Shown here: positions 39,867 through 49,417 of the stretch, in pieces
Position numbering within the stretch: the stretch's first letter is position 1
How the letters are laid out: each line of letters begins with the position of its first letter
Origin: CAWUJT01 sp963922715
GTDB taxonomy: Bacteria > Pseudomonadota > Alphaproteobacteria > Rhodobacterales > Rhodobacteraceae
DNA length: 64,000 bases
Assembly (NCBI GenBank): GCA_963922715.1
Contig: CAWUJT010000001.1
Location: 1-64,000, forward strand
Reading direction: 5' to 3'
Translations under genes and position numbers: made by a program
Notes under the pieces: model-generated
Seen by the model: the letters and a program-made list of their open reading frames with translations, nothing else
Told to the model about the DNA's origin: nothing
The model's database searches: none

Positions 39867-41072
39867 ATGGTTGCATTAGATCTCAAACAGGACGCTAAAT
39901 TTTCCCAACCCACCCGCCAGATCATCTCAATGATCCTTGTACTGCTGTCGGTTGGAGCGGGGCTTTACGTTGCTTATCCAACTCTTGAAACTGTTTTTGA
40001 AGCGAACCCATACCTAAACGGTTTGATCGTCGTTGTATTTATTCTTGGTGTTATCGCTTGTTTCTGGCAAGTTATTCAATTGTTTTCATCTGTGGTCTGG
40101 ATTGAAGCTTTTGCGCAAGATCGTATTGGCTTTGACTTAACGAAGGTTCCAAGCCTTCTTGCCACATTGTCAGGAGTGAAGCGTAGGCGCGGAACTTACT
40201 TTCAGATGAACACAAGTTCCGCTCGTTCGATACTCGACTCTGTTGCACAGCGTATGGAAGAGGCGCGCGATATAACCCGGTACATCATCAATTTATTGAT
40301 TTTTCTTGGTCTCTTAGGAACATTTTATGGGCTCGCCACAACGGTTCCGGCGGTCGTTGACACAATTCGTTCGCTAGAACCTGACGCGGATGAGCAAGGT
40401 ATGGCTGTATTTGGGCGTTTGATTGGTGGGTTAGAAGATCAGCTTTCAGGCATGGGAACAGCTTTTGCTTCATCCCTTTTAGGATTGGCTGGTTCGCTTA
40501 TTGTAGGCTTGCTTGAACTTTTTGCGGGCCACGGACAAAATCGCTTTTATCGGGAACTTGAAGAATGGCTTAGTTCAATAACCCGCATTGGGATCATTTC
40601 AGGTGAAGGCGAAGATACACTGGACAAGTATTCCATCGCAACCGTGATTGATCACATGAATTATCAGATTGAACAGCTTCAGGAAGTGGTGGTAAAATCA
40701 GAAGCTGCACGTACAAAATCTGATGAAAACTTGGCAGAACTTACAGACGCTGTCGGCAGAATTAGCACTCAAATCAGTACATGGGGCTCTTTGACCAAAG
40801 CAATGGAACGCGTTGCACATGGTCAAGAAAACATTGTCTCCGTTCTTCAAACCACCGGTGGGAAGGAAGGCGGTCTTGATGCAGAAAGCCGTATGAGGAT
40901 ACGGTCCATTGATGTCCAGCTTCTCAAAATTTTTGAAGAAATGGCATCTGGGCGCCTGCATGCAATAGATGAAATACGTGGAGAAATGAGCGATCTGACC
41001 CGTAGCTTGAATCAACTGACACGTCTGGCGCGCGCAAGCCAAATGAAGGCCAGTGCTGAGCTAGAGGAGTAA
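39867..41072 (+). CDS. MotA/TolQ/ExbB-type proton channel family protein
   Basis: The 401-residue inner-membrane protein has four transmembrane segments near residues 18-38, 50-73, 137-160 and 196-220. The last two form the MotA/TolQ/ExbB domain: LLGTFYGLATTVPAVVDTI and GMGTAFASSLLGLAGSLIV. The cytoplasmic C-terminal 180 residues are rich in heptad-like patterns. By family analogy five copies would surround a dimer of the downstream MotB-like protein and couple ion flow to rotation or force. AAGG lies nine bases before the ATG. It is separated from the partner by only three bases. It is longer than TolQ or ExbB (about 230-240). Confidence 0.85.
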   Translation: MVALDLKQDAKFSQPTRQIISMILVLLSVGAGLYVAYPTLETVFEANPYLNGLIVVVFILGVIACFWQVIQLFSSVVWIEAFAQDRIGFDLTKVPSLLATLSGVKRRRGTYFQMNTSSARSILDSVAQRMEEARDITRYIINLLIFLGLLGTFYGLATTVPAVVDTIRSLEPDADEQGMAVFGRLIGGLEDQLSGMGTAFASSLLGLAGSLIVGLLELFAGHGQNRFYRELEEWLSSITRIGIISGEGEDTLDKYSIATVIDHMNYQIEQLQEVVVKSEAARTKSDENLAELTDAVGRISTQISTWGSLTKAMERVAHGQENIVSVLQTTGGKEGGLDAESRMRIRSIDVQLLKIFEEMASGRLHAIDEIRGEMSDLTRSLNQLTRLARASQMKASAELEE

Positions 41073-41075
41073 GTT

Positions 41076-43568
41076 ATGGCACTGTCTCGCCGCAGCACGA
41101 CGCGCTTTACCGCGAATGTGTGGCCAGGCTTTGTGGATGCAATGACTGCCTTGTTGCTTGTCTTGATGTTTGTGCTTTCCATTTTTATGATCGTTCAATT
41201 CATCCTATCAGAAACAATCTCGGATCAAGATACGGAACTTGATCGTCTGAGCGATGAAATAACATCTCTTGCGCAAGAACTCGGATTGGAACAACAACGC
41301 GGGTTTAACCTTGAGACTCAAATCATTGATCTCACACAGGAACGCAACCGTCAGCAAGCTCTGATTGCGACGTTACGTACACAATCAAGCGATCTCCAGG
41401 CGCGCGTTGCCAGCTTTGAAGAACAGGTCGCAGGATTGCTTGCCGAGCGCAGCAATTTGCAGACACAGCTGGCAAGTACACAACAAAGTTTGACTGAGAC
41501 AACACAGACACTCGAAGAGACACAAAACCGCTTGACAGCCTCTAACACTGAAGTCACCCAGTTGATCGGCGCACAAGAAGCCTTGCAATTGGCACTTGCG
41601 CGCGCGCGCGACGAGATTGACGCACAAGTGGAAGCCGCGCGCCTTGCAGCCGCCGAGCGTGAGGCTATGGAGGCGCTTATTGCCGATCTGCAAAGCGATA
41701 TTGCCGAAACAGAAATATCCTTGGCCCAGACACTTGCCGCCCTCACAGAAAGCACAAATCAAGTTGGGACACTTTCAACCCAACTTGAGGCTATGCAGGC
41801 AGAGCTTTCGGAGGAAGAAAAAGCGCGGCTTGCAGAGGTCGCCGCCGCCGAGGCTTTACGAAACGAACTCGCCACTGTCAGGGAAGGGTTGAGCGCACAA
41901 GAACAGGCGCGGCTTGCGGAAGCGGCCGCTGCCGAACAGTTACGCAATCGCTTAGAAAACGCAGAGGCAGAACTTACCGCAATGACACTTGCGCTTGAAG
42001 AACAGCGTCAAAAAGCCGAAGAAACGCTTATCTTGTTGGCCGCCGCCGAAACACAGCAAGAGGACCTTACGGCGCAATTGGCGCAAGCATTATTAGAGCT
42101 TGAAAGCACAGAACTTGCAGCTGCTGCAGTGAAGCAGAATGCAGATTTACGGCTGGCAGAGCTTTTGGCGGAACTGCGTGCGGCGCGAAACCAGTCCAAC
42201 GAGCAGGCTTCAGCGGCAAGAGATACACAAATGCGTCTCAACGAAACGCGCGCGCGTTTGGAAATATCACGCGCTGAAATGGCGTCCGCTCTGGATACTG
42301 TAAATGAACTCGACCAACGTCTGACAACCGCACAGGCTGCGTTAGCCGCTACCGAAAGAAACGCGCAAAACTTGTCTTTAAAGGTGCAAAGCTTGGAGAT
42401 GCAATTGGCCGTGGCTCAGCAAGCACCAGCGCGGGACGATGGCAGTGCACCAGATGCTTCTGTTCAGGCTGAACTGCAGAGGCGCTTGGACGATGTTCTC
42501 AGCGATAGAAACAGGCTGACAAGCATAAATCAAAATCTCGAGGCTGAGATAGCTACTTTACGCGTTCAACAAAGACAAGAACAGCAGGAAAGGACAAATC
42601 TTCGGGAAGCGCTTGAAGCGGCTATCGCGGCAGAACTCGCTCAGCTAGATGCATTGGAGACCACACAGGAAGATCTTGCCGCCGCGCTTGCTGCCCGATT
42701 GGCGGCTGAACGGGAAACCGATAAAGCTTTAACGGTAGCAGAACAGCGGGCTGTGTTACTTGCGCAAGCTGAAACCGCTCTTTCTGAAGCGGAGGACGAT
42801 GTATTAGCTGCGCGACGCGACGCGGCACTTCTTAATGAACAACTGCGCGAACTGCGTGCACAACTTCGCGCTTTATCTGTGACCTTAGACGTTTATCAAT
42901 CTCAGGATGAAGAAAAACAGGTCCAGATTGAAAACCTCAGCTCACGGCTTAACACGGCCCTTGCACGTGTCGCCGAAGAGCAACGTCAGCGTGCGGAAGC
43001 AGCTGAAGACATACTTGCCTTGCAAAGAGAGTTAGACAGCGAGCGGCTCTTAAGACTGGAAGCAGAGGCTGATTTGCTGGCTGAGCTTGAGAAAGAAAAC
43101 GAAGCCCTCAGCCGCGCACAGTCAGAATTCTTTGGGCAATTGCGTGATATTTTTGAAAATCAAGACGGCGTTGAAATTGTGGGTGACAGATTTGTCTTTC
43201 GCTCAGAAGTTCTCTTTCCTTTAGGCGGGGCGGAGTTGTCAGCAGATGGACGTGATGAAATCGCAAAAGTGGCGGGAATACTACAAGAGGCATCGGCACG
43301 TATCCCTCCGGAAATCAATTGGGTGTTACAGGTCAACGGTCATACAGATAATGTCCCTGTCTCAAGTACGAACCGCTACAAAAACAACTGGGAGTTGAGC
43401 CAAGCGCGGGCCTTGTCCGTTGTGATTTATCTGATTGAAGAGCTTGGCTTGCCACCTGACCGCTTGTCTGCGAATGGATTTGGTGAATATCAACCCATCA
43501 ATTTTGCAGACACGCCGGAAGCACGGGCGCAGAACCGTAGGATTGAATTGAAGTTTACTCAGAGATAA
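41076..43568 (+). CDS. MotB-like protein with very long coiled coil and OmpA-family domain
   Basis: The 830-residue protein has one N-terminal transmembrane helix (about 19-43) with Asp21 in WPGFVDAMTALLLV, matching the proton-carrying Asp of MotB/ExbD/TolR. Residues about 50-700 are almost uninterrupted heptad-type coiled coil rich in Ala, Glu, Gln and Leu. A 28-residue duplication starts at 244 and 272 (LSxxExARLAExAAAExLRN). The C terminus (about 705-830) is an OmpA-like peptidoglycan-binding domain with NGHTDNVPV and NNWELSQARA. GAGGAG precedes the ATG. It is coupled to the upstream channel gene. The biological load it drives is unknown. Confidence 0.85.
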   Translation: MALSRRSTTRFTANVWPGFVDAMTALLLVLMFVLSIFMIVQFILSETISDQDTELDRLSDEITSLAQELGLEQQRGFNLETQIIDLTQERNRQQALIATLRTQSSDLQARVASFEEQVAGLLAERSNLQTQLASTQQSLTETTQTLEETQNRLTASNTEVTQLIGAQEALQLALARARDEIDAQVEAARLAAAEREAMEALIADLQSDIAETEISLAQTLAALTESTNQVGTLSTQLEAMQAELSEEEKARLAEVAAAEALRNELATVREGLSAQEQARLAEAAAAEQLRNRLENAEAELTAMTLALEEQRQKAEETLILLAAAETQQEDLTAQLAQALLELESTELAAAAVKQNADLRLAELLAELRAARNQSNEQASAARDTQMRLNETRARLEISRAEMASALDTVNELDQRLTTAQAALAATERNAQNLSLKVQSLEMQLAVAQQAPARDDGSAPDASVQAELQRRLDDVLSDRNRLTSINQNLEAEIATLRVQQRQEQQERTNLREALEAAIAAELAQLDALETTQEDLAAALAARLAAERETDKALTVAEQRAVLLAQAETALSEAEDDVLAARRDAALLNEQLRELRAQLRALSVTLDVYQSQDEEKQVQIENLSSRLNTALARVAEEQRQRAEAAEDILALQRELDSERLLRLEAEADLLAELEKENEALSRAQSEFFGQLRDIFENQDGVEIVGDRFVFRSEVLFPLGGAELSADGRDEIAKVAGILQEASARIPPEINWVLQVNGHTDNVPVSSTNRYKNNWELSQARALSVVIYLIEELGLPPDRLSANGFGEYQPINFADTPEARAQNRRIELKFTQR

Positions 43569-44586
43569 GGCGTGTGGTTGTTTGCAACCCGTCGATTTTT
43601 TCACCGTTGCGCCAAAGGTCAATTTCGCCGCGATAAATACCTACAGGCATAACGCGCCCGCGAAGACGTCTTCCTGCCGCGCGGAAAGCCTGGGCTTGGG
43701 AGCGGTCAATGTCGATACGCCTTTGGAATACTGGCTCATCATTAGGTCCAAAGATGCGCATGTCCAATGTATCGCCCGCACGTGTCCCAAAGAGATAGGC
43801 CCAAAGCACCAACGCCCCGGCGGGCGTTGACAAGGTCTCTGAGTGTGCTGAGCCCGCTTTAACATCTGCATAGTCTGGTACAGCGTCTGAAAACCCTACT
43901 GTCAAAAGACCGCCTGGAATGTAATCAGGCGTTTCCACCCAAAGAGTGCGCGCGGCTTCCATACATGCAGCGCCTTGCCAAGGCACAAATGGGTCAACAA
44001 CAGTATCATCGTGCCGGACAATGAACTCTAGGTGTGGAAATTCCGTAAATCCTGACAGTCCTATATCACCAAGCCGCATTCCGGTTTCAACGGGGTCACC
44101 GGGTTGGACAGAAACAGAGCCCTTTTTGAGATGGCAGTACTGTGTGCGCCATCCGTTGTCATGCTCAATCACAACGCCATTACCACAGCCTTTGCCGCTA
44201 AGGGCGGCCCGACGTTCAGGTGTTAGATAAGCGTCTTCGATCCCATCCCGTACAGCGCGCACAGTACCATTCGCGGCAGCCAGAACCGATATACCATTTA
44301 TCATGCCTTCAAGATCTAGTGCACGAATATCTGTGCCGGCATGTCCATCATAACTGAGCTTATTGCCCATAAAATCGGCATAATCGGGACCGGGCTCCTG
44401 ATCGACATATTGCTGGATCACACATTGATCTCCGTTGATACACTCTACCGGCCAGGCCAACTCGATACCCGTCGAGGCAACATCGCACAAGTGCTCTTCT
44501 GCAGACAGTGGTTCTATCGTAAAACTAATGGCCCCCAGGACAAACACGGGGATCATTGTAATCTTCTGTATCACATAGACATTCAT
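43555..44586 (-). CDS. M23 family metallopeptidase, periplasmic
   Basis: The 343-residue protein has an N-terminal signal sequence (cleavage near residue 29, PLSAEE) and a LytM/M23 fold. HAGTD supplies His82 and Asp86, and YCHLKKG gives His152. The usual HxH is present only as PHLEF: His185 is kept, but Glu187 replaces the second zinc-ligand histidine, so activity is uncertain. A C-terminal beta-rich domain (about 215-343) is not recognised. It starts inside the clpA stop (ATGA) and overlaps the 3' end of the coiled-coil gene by 14 bp tail to tail. Confidence 0.82.
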   Translation of the reverse strand: MNVYVIQKITMIPVFVLGAISFTIEPLSAEEHLCDVASTGIELAWPVECINGDQCVIQQYVDQEPGPDYADFMGNKLSYDGHAGTDIRALDLEGMINGISVLAAANGTVRAVRDGIEDAYLTPERRAALSGKGCGNGVVIEHDNGWRTQYCHLKKGSVSVQPGDPVETGMRLGDIGLSGFTEFPHLEFIVRHDDTVVDPFVPWQGAACMEAARTLWVETPDYIPGGLLTVGFSDAVPDYADVKAGSAHSETLSTPAGALVLWAYLFGTRAGDTLDMRIFGPNDEPVFQRRIDIDRSQAQAFRAAGRRLRGRVMPVGIYRGEIDLWRNGEKIDGLQTTTRLISE

Positions 44587-46919
44587 TCAGCTGTCAGCAG
44601 AGGTGGTTTTTTGCGCCCCAGTTTAGGTGCATCCGGAGATTGTATGCGTAAATCAAGCGTCTCGTCTTTCACACCCACTTGGACAAGCCCGCCTTTGGTA
44701 AGTTTGCCAAACAACAGCTCCTCTGCCAAAGGTTTCTTGATGTGTTCTTGGATAACACGACCAAGGGGCCGGGCGCCCATTTTATCATCGTAGCCTTTAT
44801 CGGCGATCCATTCAGCAGCCGGGCGGGTGAGTTCGATGGACACGCCGCGATCCATCAGTTGCGCTTCCAATTGGAGAACGAATTTTTCTACGACCTGCAA
44901 GATAACCTCTTTGCCAAGCGGTGCGAAAGAGACCACGGCATCAAGGCGGTTGCGGAATTCTGGCGTGAATGTCCGCTCAATCGCTGCCATATCTTCGCCC
45001 TCGCGACGATCTCGGCCAAATCCGATGGCTTCTTTGGCTTGCTCGGCTGCACCGGCATTTGAGGTCATGATCAAGATGACATTACGAAAATCAGTCGTGC
45101 GGCCATTGTGGTCGGTCAATTTGCCGTGATCCATGACTTGCAAAAGGATATTATAAACATCTGGATGCGCCTTTTCGATCTCATCCAAAAGCAGGACACA
45201 ATGGGGGTTTTGGTCGACTGAGTCTGTGAGCATTCCGCCTTGGTCAAAACCAACATAGCCAGGGGGCGCACCGATTAATCGGCTGATGGCGTGTTTTTCC
45301 ATGTACTCAGACATATCGAAGCGTATCATCTCAACGCCCAATGTATCGGCAAGTTGCTTGGCAACCTCTGTCTTACCAACGCCAGTGGGTCCCGCAAACA
45401 AATAATTTCCAATCGGTTTTTCCGGTTCTCGCAACCCAGCACGGGCCAATTTGATTGCGGACGATAACGTCTCAATCGCTGGGTCCTGACCAAACACAAC
45501 GCGTTTTAGGTTTGCCTCGAGATCGCGTAAAACTTCTGCATCGTCTTTGGATACATTCTTGGGTGGAATGCGAGCGATTTTCGCCACAACAGTCTCGATT
45601 TCTTTAGTACTGATGGTTTTGCGTCGCTTGCTCTCAACAATAAGGGCCTGAGCGGCACCTGCCTCATCAATAACGTCGATGGCTTTGTCGGGCAGCTTAC
45701 GATCGTTGATATATCTGGCTGAAAGCTCCACCGCAGATTTTATCGCATCAGAGGTGTATTTTATCGAATGGTGATCTTCAAAATACGGCTTTAGACCTTT
45801 GAGAATTTTGATGGAATCCTCCACGGACGGCTCATTCACGTCGATTTTCTGGAACCGGCGTGACAAAGCACGGTCCTTTTCAAAATGCTGGCGAAATTCC
45901 TTATAGGTTGTGGAGCCCATACATCTTAATTTGCCCCCCTGCAGAGCGGGTTTGAGAAGATTAGAGGCGTCCATCGCCCCGCCTGATGTAGCACCGGCAC
46001 CGATGACCGTATGGATCTCGTCGATAAACAACACGGCATCGGGATGATCTTCAAGTTCTGACACAACCGCTTTCAAACGCTCTTCAAAATCTCCTCTGTA
46101 GCGTGTGCCCGCCAAAAGTGCCCCCATATCCAGGGAGTATATGGTCGAATGGATCAAGACTTCCGGGATTTTCCCCTCAACAATTCGATGTGCGAGCCCT
46201 TCTGCAATGGCTGTTTTGCCGACACCAGGATCACCCACAAGAAGAGGATTATTCTTTCGACGACGGCATAATACTTGAATGCATCTTTCAACCTCATGGT
46301 CACGACCGATCAGAGGATCTACATCGCCTTTGCGGGACTTTTTGTTGAGATCAACACAGTATTTCGACAGGGCCGTTTCTTTGTTTTCCGATGGGTTTGG
46401 GCCCTGCTCGTTTGTATCGTTTGCCTCATTTTCAAATCCGTCTGCCCCTTGGACCGGGCGTGTTTCACCAAAATCTGGATCTTTTGCAACGCCATGCGCG
46501 ATATAGTTTACCGCATCATAACGGGTCATATCCTGATCTTGTAAGAAATAAACGGCGTTTGATTCGCGTTCTGCAAAGATAGCCACAAGGACATTCGCGC
46601 CTGTCACTTCTGTCCGACCAGAGCTTTGCACATGAATGGCAGCCCTTTGAATAACGCGTTGAAAGGCTGCCGTTGGAACAGCTTCAGACCCGTCAACATC
46701 TGTGACCAGTGTTGAAAGATCATCTTGGATAAATGTGATAAGTGTTTGACGTAACACATTCAAATCCACACTACACGCCTGCATCACCTTTTGCGCATCG
46801 GGCTCATCAATGAGTGCCAGAAGCAAATGTTCTAAGGTGGCAAGCTCATGTTTGCGTGCATTTGCTTGTGCCAGCGCTGTGTGGATTGCTTGCTCTAGAG
46901 TATTCGAAAATGAGGGCAC
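44583..46919 (-). CDS. clpA: ATP-dependent Clp protease ATP-binding subunit ClpA
   Basis: ClpA is the AAA+ unfoldase that partners ClpP, notably in N-end rule degradation. The 778-residue chain has the Clp N domain (about 1-145), an acidic linker, AAA1 (GDPGVGKTAIAEG) and AAA2 (GPTGVGKTEVAKQ). It starts at GTG 46919 with AAGGAG upstream; the family begins MPSFS. No clpS adaptor gene is seen in the 212 bp before it, where alphaproteobacteria often have one. The following M23 gene is translationally coupled. Confidence 0.96.
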   Translation of the reverse strand: MPSFSNTLEQAIHTALAQANARKHELATLEHLLLALIDEPDAQKVMQACSVDLNVLRQTLITFIQDDLSTLVTDVDGSEAVPTAAFQRVIQRAAIHVQSSGRTEVTGANVLVAIFAERESNAVYFLQDQDMTRYDAVNYIAHGVAKDPDFGETRPVQGADGFENEANDTNEQGPNPSENKETALSKYCVDLNKKSRKGDVDPLIGRDHEVERCIQVLCRRRKNNPLLVGDPGVGKTAIAEGLAHRIVEGKIPEVLIHSTIYSLDMGALLAGTRYRGDFEERLKAVVSELEDHPDAVLFIDEIHTVIGAGATSGGAMDASNLLKPALQGGKLRCMGSTTYKEFRQHFEKDRALSRRFQKIDVNEPSVEDSIKILKGLKPYFEDHHSIKYTSDAIKSAVELSARYINDRKLPDKAIDVIDEAGAAQALIVESKRRKTISTKEIETVVAKIARIPPKNVSKDDAEVLRDLEANLKRVVFGQDPAIETLSSAIKLARAGLREPEKPIGNYLFAGPTGVGKTEVAKQLADTLGVEMIRFDMSEYMEKHAISRLIGAPPGYVGFDQGGMLTDSVDQNPHCVLLLDEIEKAHPDVYNILLQVMDHGKLTDHNGRTTDFRNVILIMTSNAGAAEQAKEAIGFGRDRREGEDMAAIERTFTPEFRNRLDAVVSFAPLGKEVILQVVEKFVLQLEAQLMDRGVSIELTRPAAEWIADKGYDDKMGARPLGRVIQEHIKKPLAEELLFGKLTKGGLVQVGVKDETLDLRIQSPDAPKLGRKKPPLLTAE

Positions 46920-47131
46920 AGAGTGCTCCTTTCCTTCGTTTGATGATGTCGGCCCAGATATTTGAGAGCCTGCCTGCTATATTTTAAGTTTTGGTTGCTC
47001 TGGCGTTGTCTTCAAGTCTTTTCTGACGGTATCAGTTGTTCATGACCAAAAAAATGTGGGGCGATAAGATTTTGCTTAACTAATAGACTAAGTAAGCGTA
47101 CAGTTGGCCTAAACAAGAGCAGTTGTTTGTA

Positions 47132-47893
47132 CTAAAATCTATCCTTACGCCGCCTCATTTCCACAAACGTTTCCTCATCAGATGCTTGACTGAGGCCAAG
47201 TTGGGATTTGACAGTTGCAAGATGGGTGCGCAAAAATGGATTGGTTGCGCGTTCTTCCCTCAGCAAAGACGGCACAGTTGGGATATTTTGGTCTCTCAAC
47301 ATATGGATTTTGTCCATACGTGCTTTTAAAGCATGGTTTTCGGGCTCTATGGTCAGGGCAAAACGCGCATTTGCAGCCGTATATTCATGCCCACTACAGA
47401 TCAAAGTCTCATCCGGGAGCGTATTGAACTTGCTCAAACTTTGCCACATCTGTGAATATGTGCCTTCAAATACACGCCCGCAGCCTAGCGCCATAAGACT
47501 GTCACCCGTAAAGGCATAACCGGACAATATGTAGGCAACGTGTCCGATTGTATGACCAGACACATCCCATACGGTGATCGTTTCCCCCAAGACCTGAAAA
47601 GTGTCGTCTTCAGCGACCGCTTTAGAAAGAGGCGGCAGTCGCTTGATATCAGCTGCCGCACCAATGACTTCAGCCTGTTCTATATCTTTCAAATCGTTTA
47701 ATCCGGCAATATGATCATCATGGTGATGGGTAATCAGCACAGACTTCAAGCGAAGGGCCTCTTGTTCAAGAACTTCATTTATAGGGGCGGCCTCTGGAAC
47801 ATCGACGACAGCCGCCTCTTTTGTTTCTGAGTTGATCAAAACAAAAGCATAGTTATCTTGAAGGCAAGGGACAGTTCGAACATCAAGCACCAT
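47132..47893 (-). CDS. gloB: Hydroxyacylglutathione hydrolase (glyoxalase II)
   Basis: The enzyme hydrolyses S-lactoylglutathione to lactate and glutathione in methylglyoxal detoxification. The 253-residue metallo-beta-lactamase fold protein has the THHHDDH zinc motif, GHTIGH, and CSGHEYT, ending with RRRKDRF. ATG 47893 follows GAGGAG; upstream codons of the open frame are not conserved. It is divergent from a methyltransferase gene, a pairing I know from related bacteria. Confidence 0.95.
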   Translation of the reverse strand: MVLDVRTVPCLQDNYAFVLINSETKEAAVVDVPEAAPINEVLEQEALRLKSVLITHHHDDHIAGLNDLKDIEQAEVIGAAADIKRLPPLSKAVAEDDTFQVLGETITVWDVSGHTIGHVAYILSGYAFTGDSLMALGCGRVFEGTYSQMWQSLSKFNTLPDETLICSGHEYTAANARFALTIEPENHALKARMDKIHMLRDQNIPTVPSLLREERATNPFLRTHLATVKSQLGLSQASDEETFVEMRRRKDRF

Positions 47894-47956
47894 GAAAATC
47901 TCCTCATGTTCTATAGATAGTCGGTAAGGTAACAATAAACTTAGGGAAGGGTCCCA

Positions 47957-48751
47957 ATGCACCTCGACGTGGTTGATTTGCGTAATTTCTATTATAGGTC
48001 AAATCTTGGAAGAGTTGCAAAAAAAGCGGTGCGCGACAAAGTAGAGTATCTTTGGCCTGCCAAAGATATGAGTGGGCTTACAATGGCTGGATTTGGTTTT
48101 GCAATACCGCTGCTGCGGTCTTATATGAAGACAGCGCATCGTGTGATCGCCCTTATGCCGGGTCAACAAGGGGCGATGCCATGGCCAAGCGGACAGCCAA
48201 ATGTGAGTATTCTTTGTAATGAGACACTTTGGCCATTGCAAGCTGGACAAGTGGATAGAGTGATCTTAATGCATGGCCTTGAAACGTCTGAACACGCAAC
48301 AGCCGTGCTGCAGGAGTGTTCTCGTGTGCTTGTCTCCCAAGGGCGGGCGCTTTTTATTGTGCCCAATCGATCCGGCCTTTGGGCCAGACGCGACGCGACA
48401 CCATTCGGTTTCGGGCGCCCCTATACGCTGAGCCAGCTTGAAACACAGGCCAAACAAGCTGGTTTTACCGTGGAGCGTCATGTCACAGCTCTTTACACGC
48501 CCCCTACAACAAAACGATCCTGGTTGAAAATCTCAAATTGGTTGGAGCATACGGGCGCAAGTCTCCCTTATATTGCAGTCGGCGGTGTTATTTTGCTGGA
48601 GGTTGTCAAACAAACATACGCCCCAATGCGCCCCGGCTTGGCGGAGCGTGTCAGGCGCCCCTTAAGTGTTCTGGAGCCGTCGCTGCCAGAGCCGAAACCC
48701 GCCGGTAAAATATACACCAATCATAAGGTTGCAGGGTCAAAGACCGTCTGA
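47957..48751 (+). CDS. Class I SAM-dependent methyltransferase
   Basis: The 264-residue protein has the layout of small roseobacterial methyltransferases beside gloB: VDRVILMHGLETSEHATAVLQECSRVL and GRALFIVPNRSGLWARRDATPFGFGRPY. The usual glycine-rich SAM motif I is degenerate (MAGFGFAIPLL). The substrate is unknown. GGAAGG lies before the ATG. It is divergent from gloB, with 63 bp between their starts. Confidence 0.75.
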   Translation: MHLDVVDLRNFYYRSNLGRVAKKAVRDKVEYLWPAKDMSGLTMAGFGFAIPLLRSYMKTAHRVIALMPGQQGAMPWPSGQPNVSILCNETLWPLQAGQVDRVILMHGLETSEHATAVLQECSRVLVSQGRALFIVPNRSGLWARRDATPFGFGRPYTLSQLETQAKQAGFTVERHVTALYTPPTTKRSWLKISNWLEHTGASLPYIAVGGVILLEVVKQTYAPMRPGLAERVRRPLSVLEPSLPEPKPAGKIYTNHKVAGSKTV

Positions 48752-48853
48752 TAAAGGGACCAAAAATATATTCAGATTTGCTTTCCCAAGCAATTCGACG
48801 ATATAAAATTGATACAGTGTTTGTTTATGCAAAACACAATTGAAAGGGTGGAT

Positions 48854-49417
48854 GTGTCAGAATCAGCCTCAATTTCAAAATCAATCGCTGAGCGCTATGC
48901 GACAGCTGTATTCGATTTATATTCGGACGATAAAAATCTAAAACAGCTTGAGACAGATATAATCGCATTGGAAGACATACTTTCTGAAAGCGAAGAGTTG
49001 CACGCGGTTCTTGTGTCCCCCGCTTTCTACAGCCGAAGCGAACAAGCGGCTGCTTTGCAAGCGCTATCGGAAAAAATAGGTCTTGGTGACGTCTTGACGC
49101 AAACACTCCAGTTGATGGCCTTGAAACGTCGGTTATTTGTTGTCCCACAGCTTATAGATGTGCTTAAAACGCGTCTTGCTGATGCAAAAGGGGAGATAAC
49201 GGTCGATATCGTCAGTGCAAAAGCCCTGACAAAAACGCAAACGGAAAAATTGTCCAAGACGCTCAAAGACGCCCTGGAACATACCGTAAATATCAATACA
49301 GCCGTAGATAATACACTGATTGGCGGCTTAATCATCAAAGTTGGCTCACGCATGATCGACACAACGGTTCGTGCGCGCCTGAACGCAATCCAGAACACCA
49401 TGAAAGAGGTCGGATAA
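48854..49417 (+). CDS. atpH: F1 ATP synthase delta subunit
   Basis: The delta subunit links F1 to the peripheral stalk. I start at GTG 48854 because the family begins MSExASIS and GAAAGG lies eight bases upstream, giving 187 residues; an ATG at 48827 (9 codons longer) and a TTG are alternatives. The OSCP/delta signature is visible ([39 protein letters not shown]). It opens the operon atpHAGDC, and its stop overlaps the atpA start (TAATG). Confidence 0.92.
   Translation: MSESASISKSIAERYATAVFDLYSDDKNLKQLETDIIALEDILSESEELHAVLVSPAFYSRSEQAAALQALSEKIGLGDVLTQTLQLMALKRRLFVVPQLIDVLKTRLADAKGEITVDIVSAKALTKTQTEKLSKTLKDALEHTVNINTAVDNTLIGGLIIKVGSRMIDTTVRARLNAIQNTMKEVG

Noticed and set aside
39867..43568. 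Zorya-type anti-phage system
   Set aside because: The MotA/MotB-like pair recalls ZorAB, but no ZorC, ZorD or ZorE gene follows. The neighbours are an M23 peptidase and clpA, and the long coiled coil is in the MotB-like, not the MotA-like, subunit.
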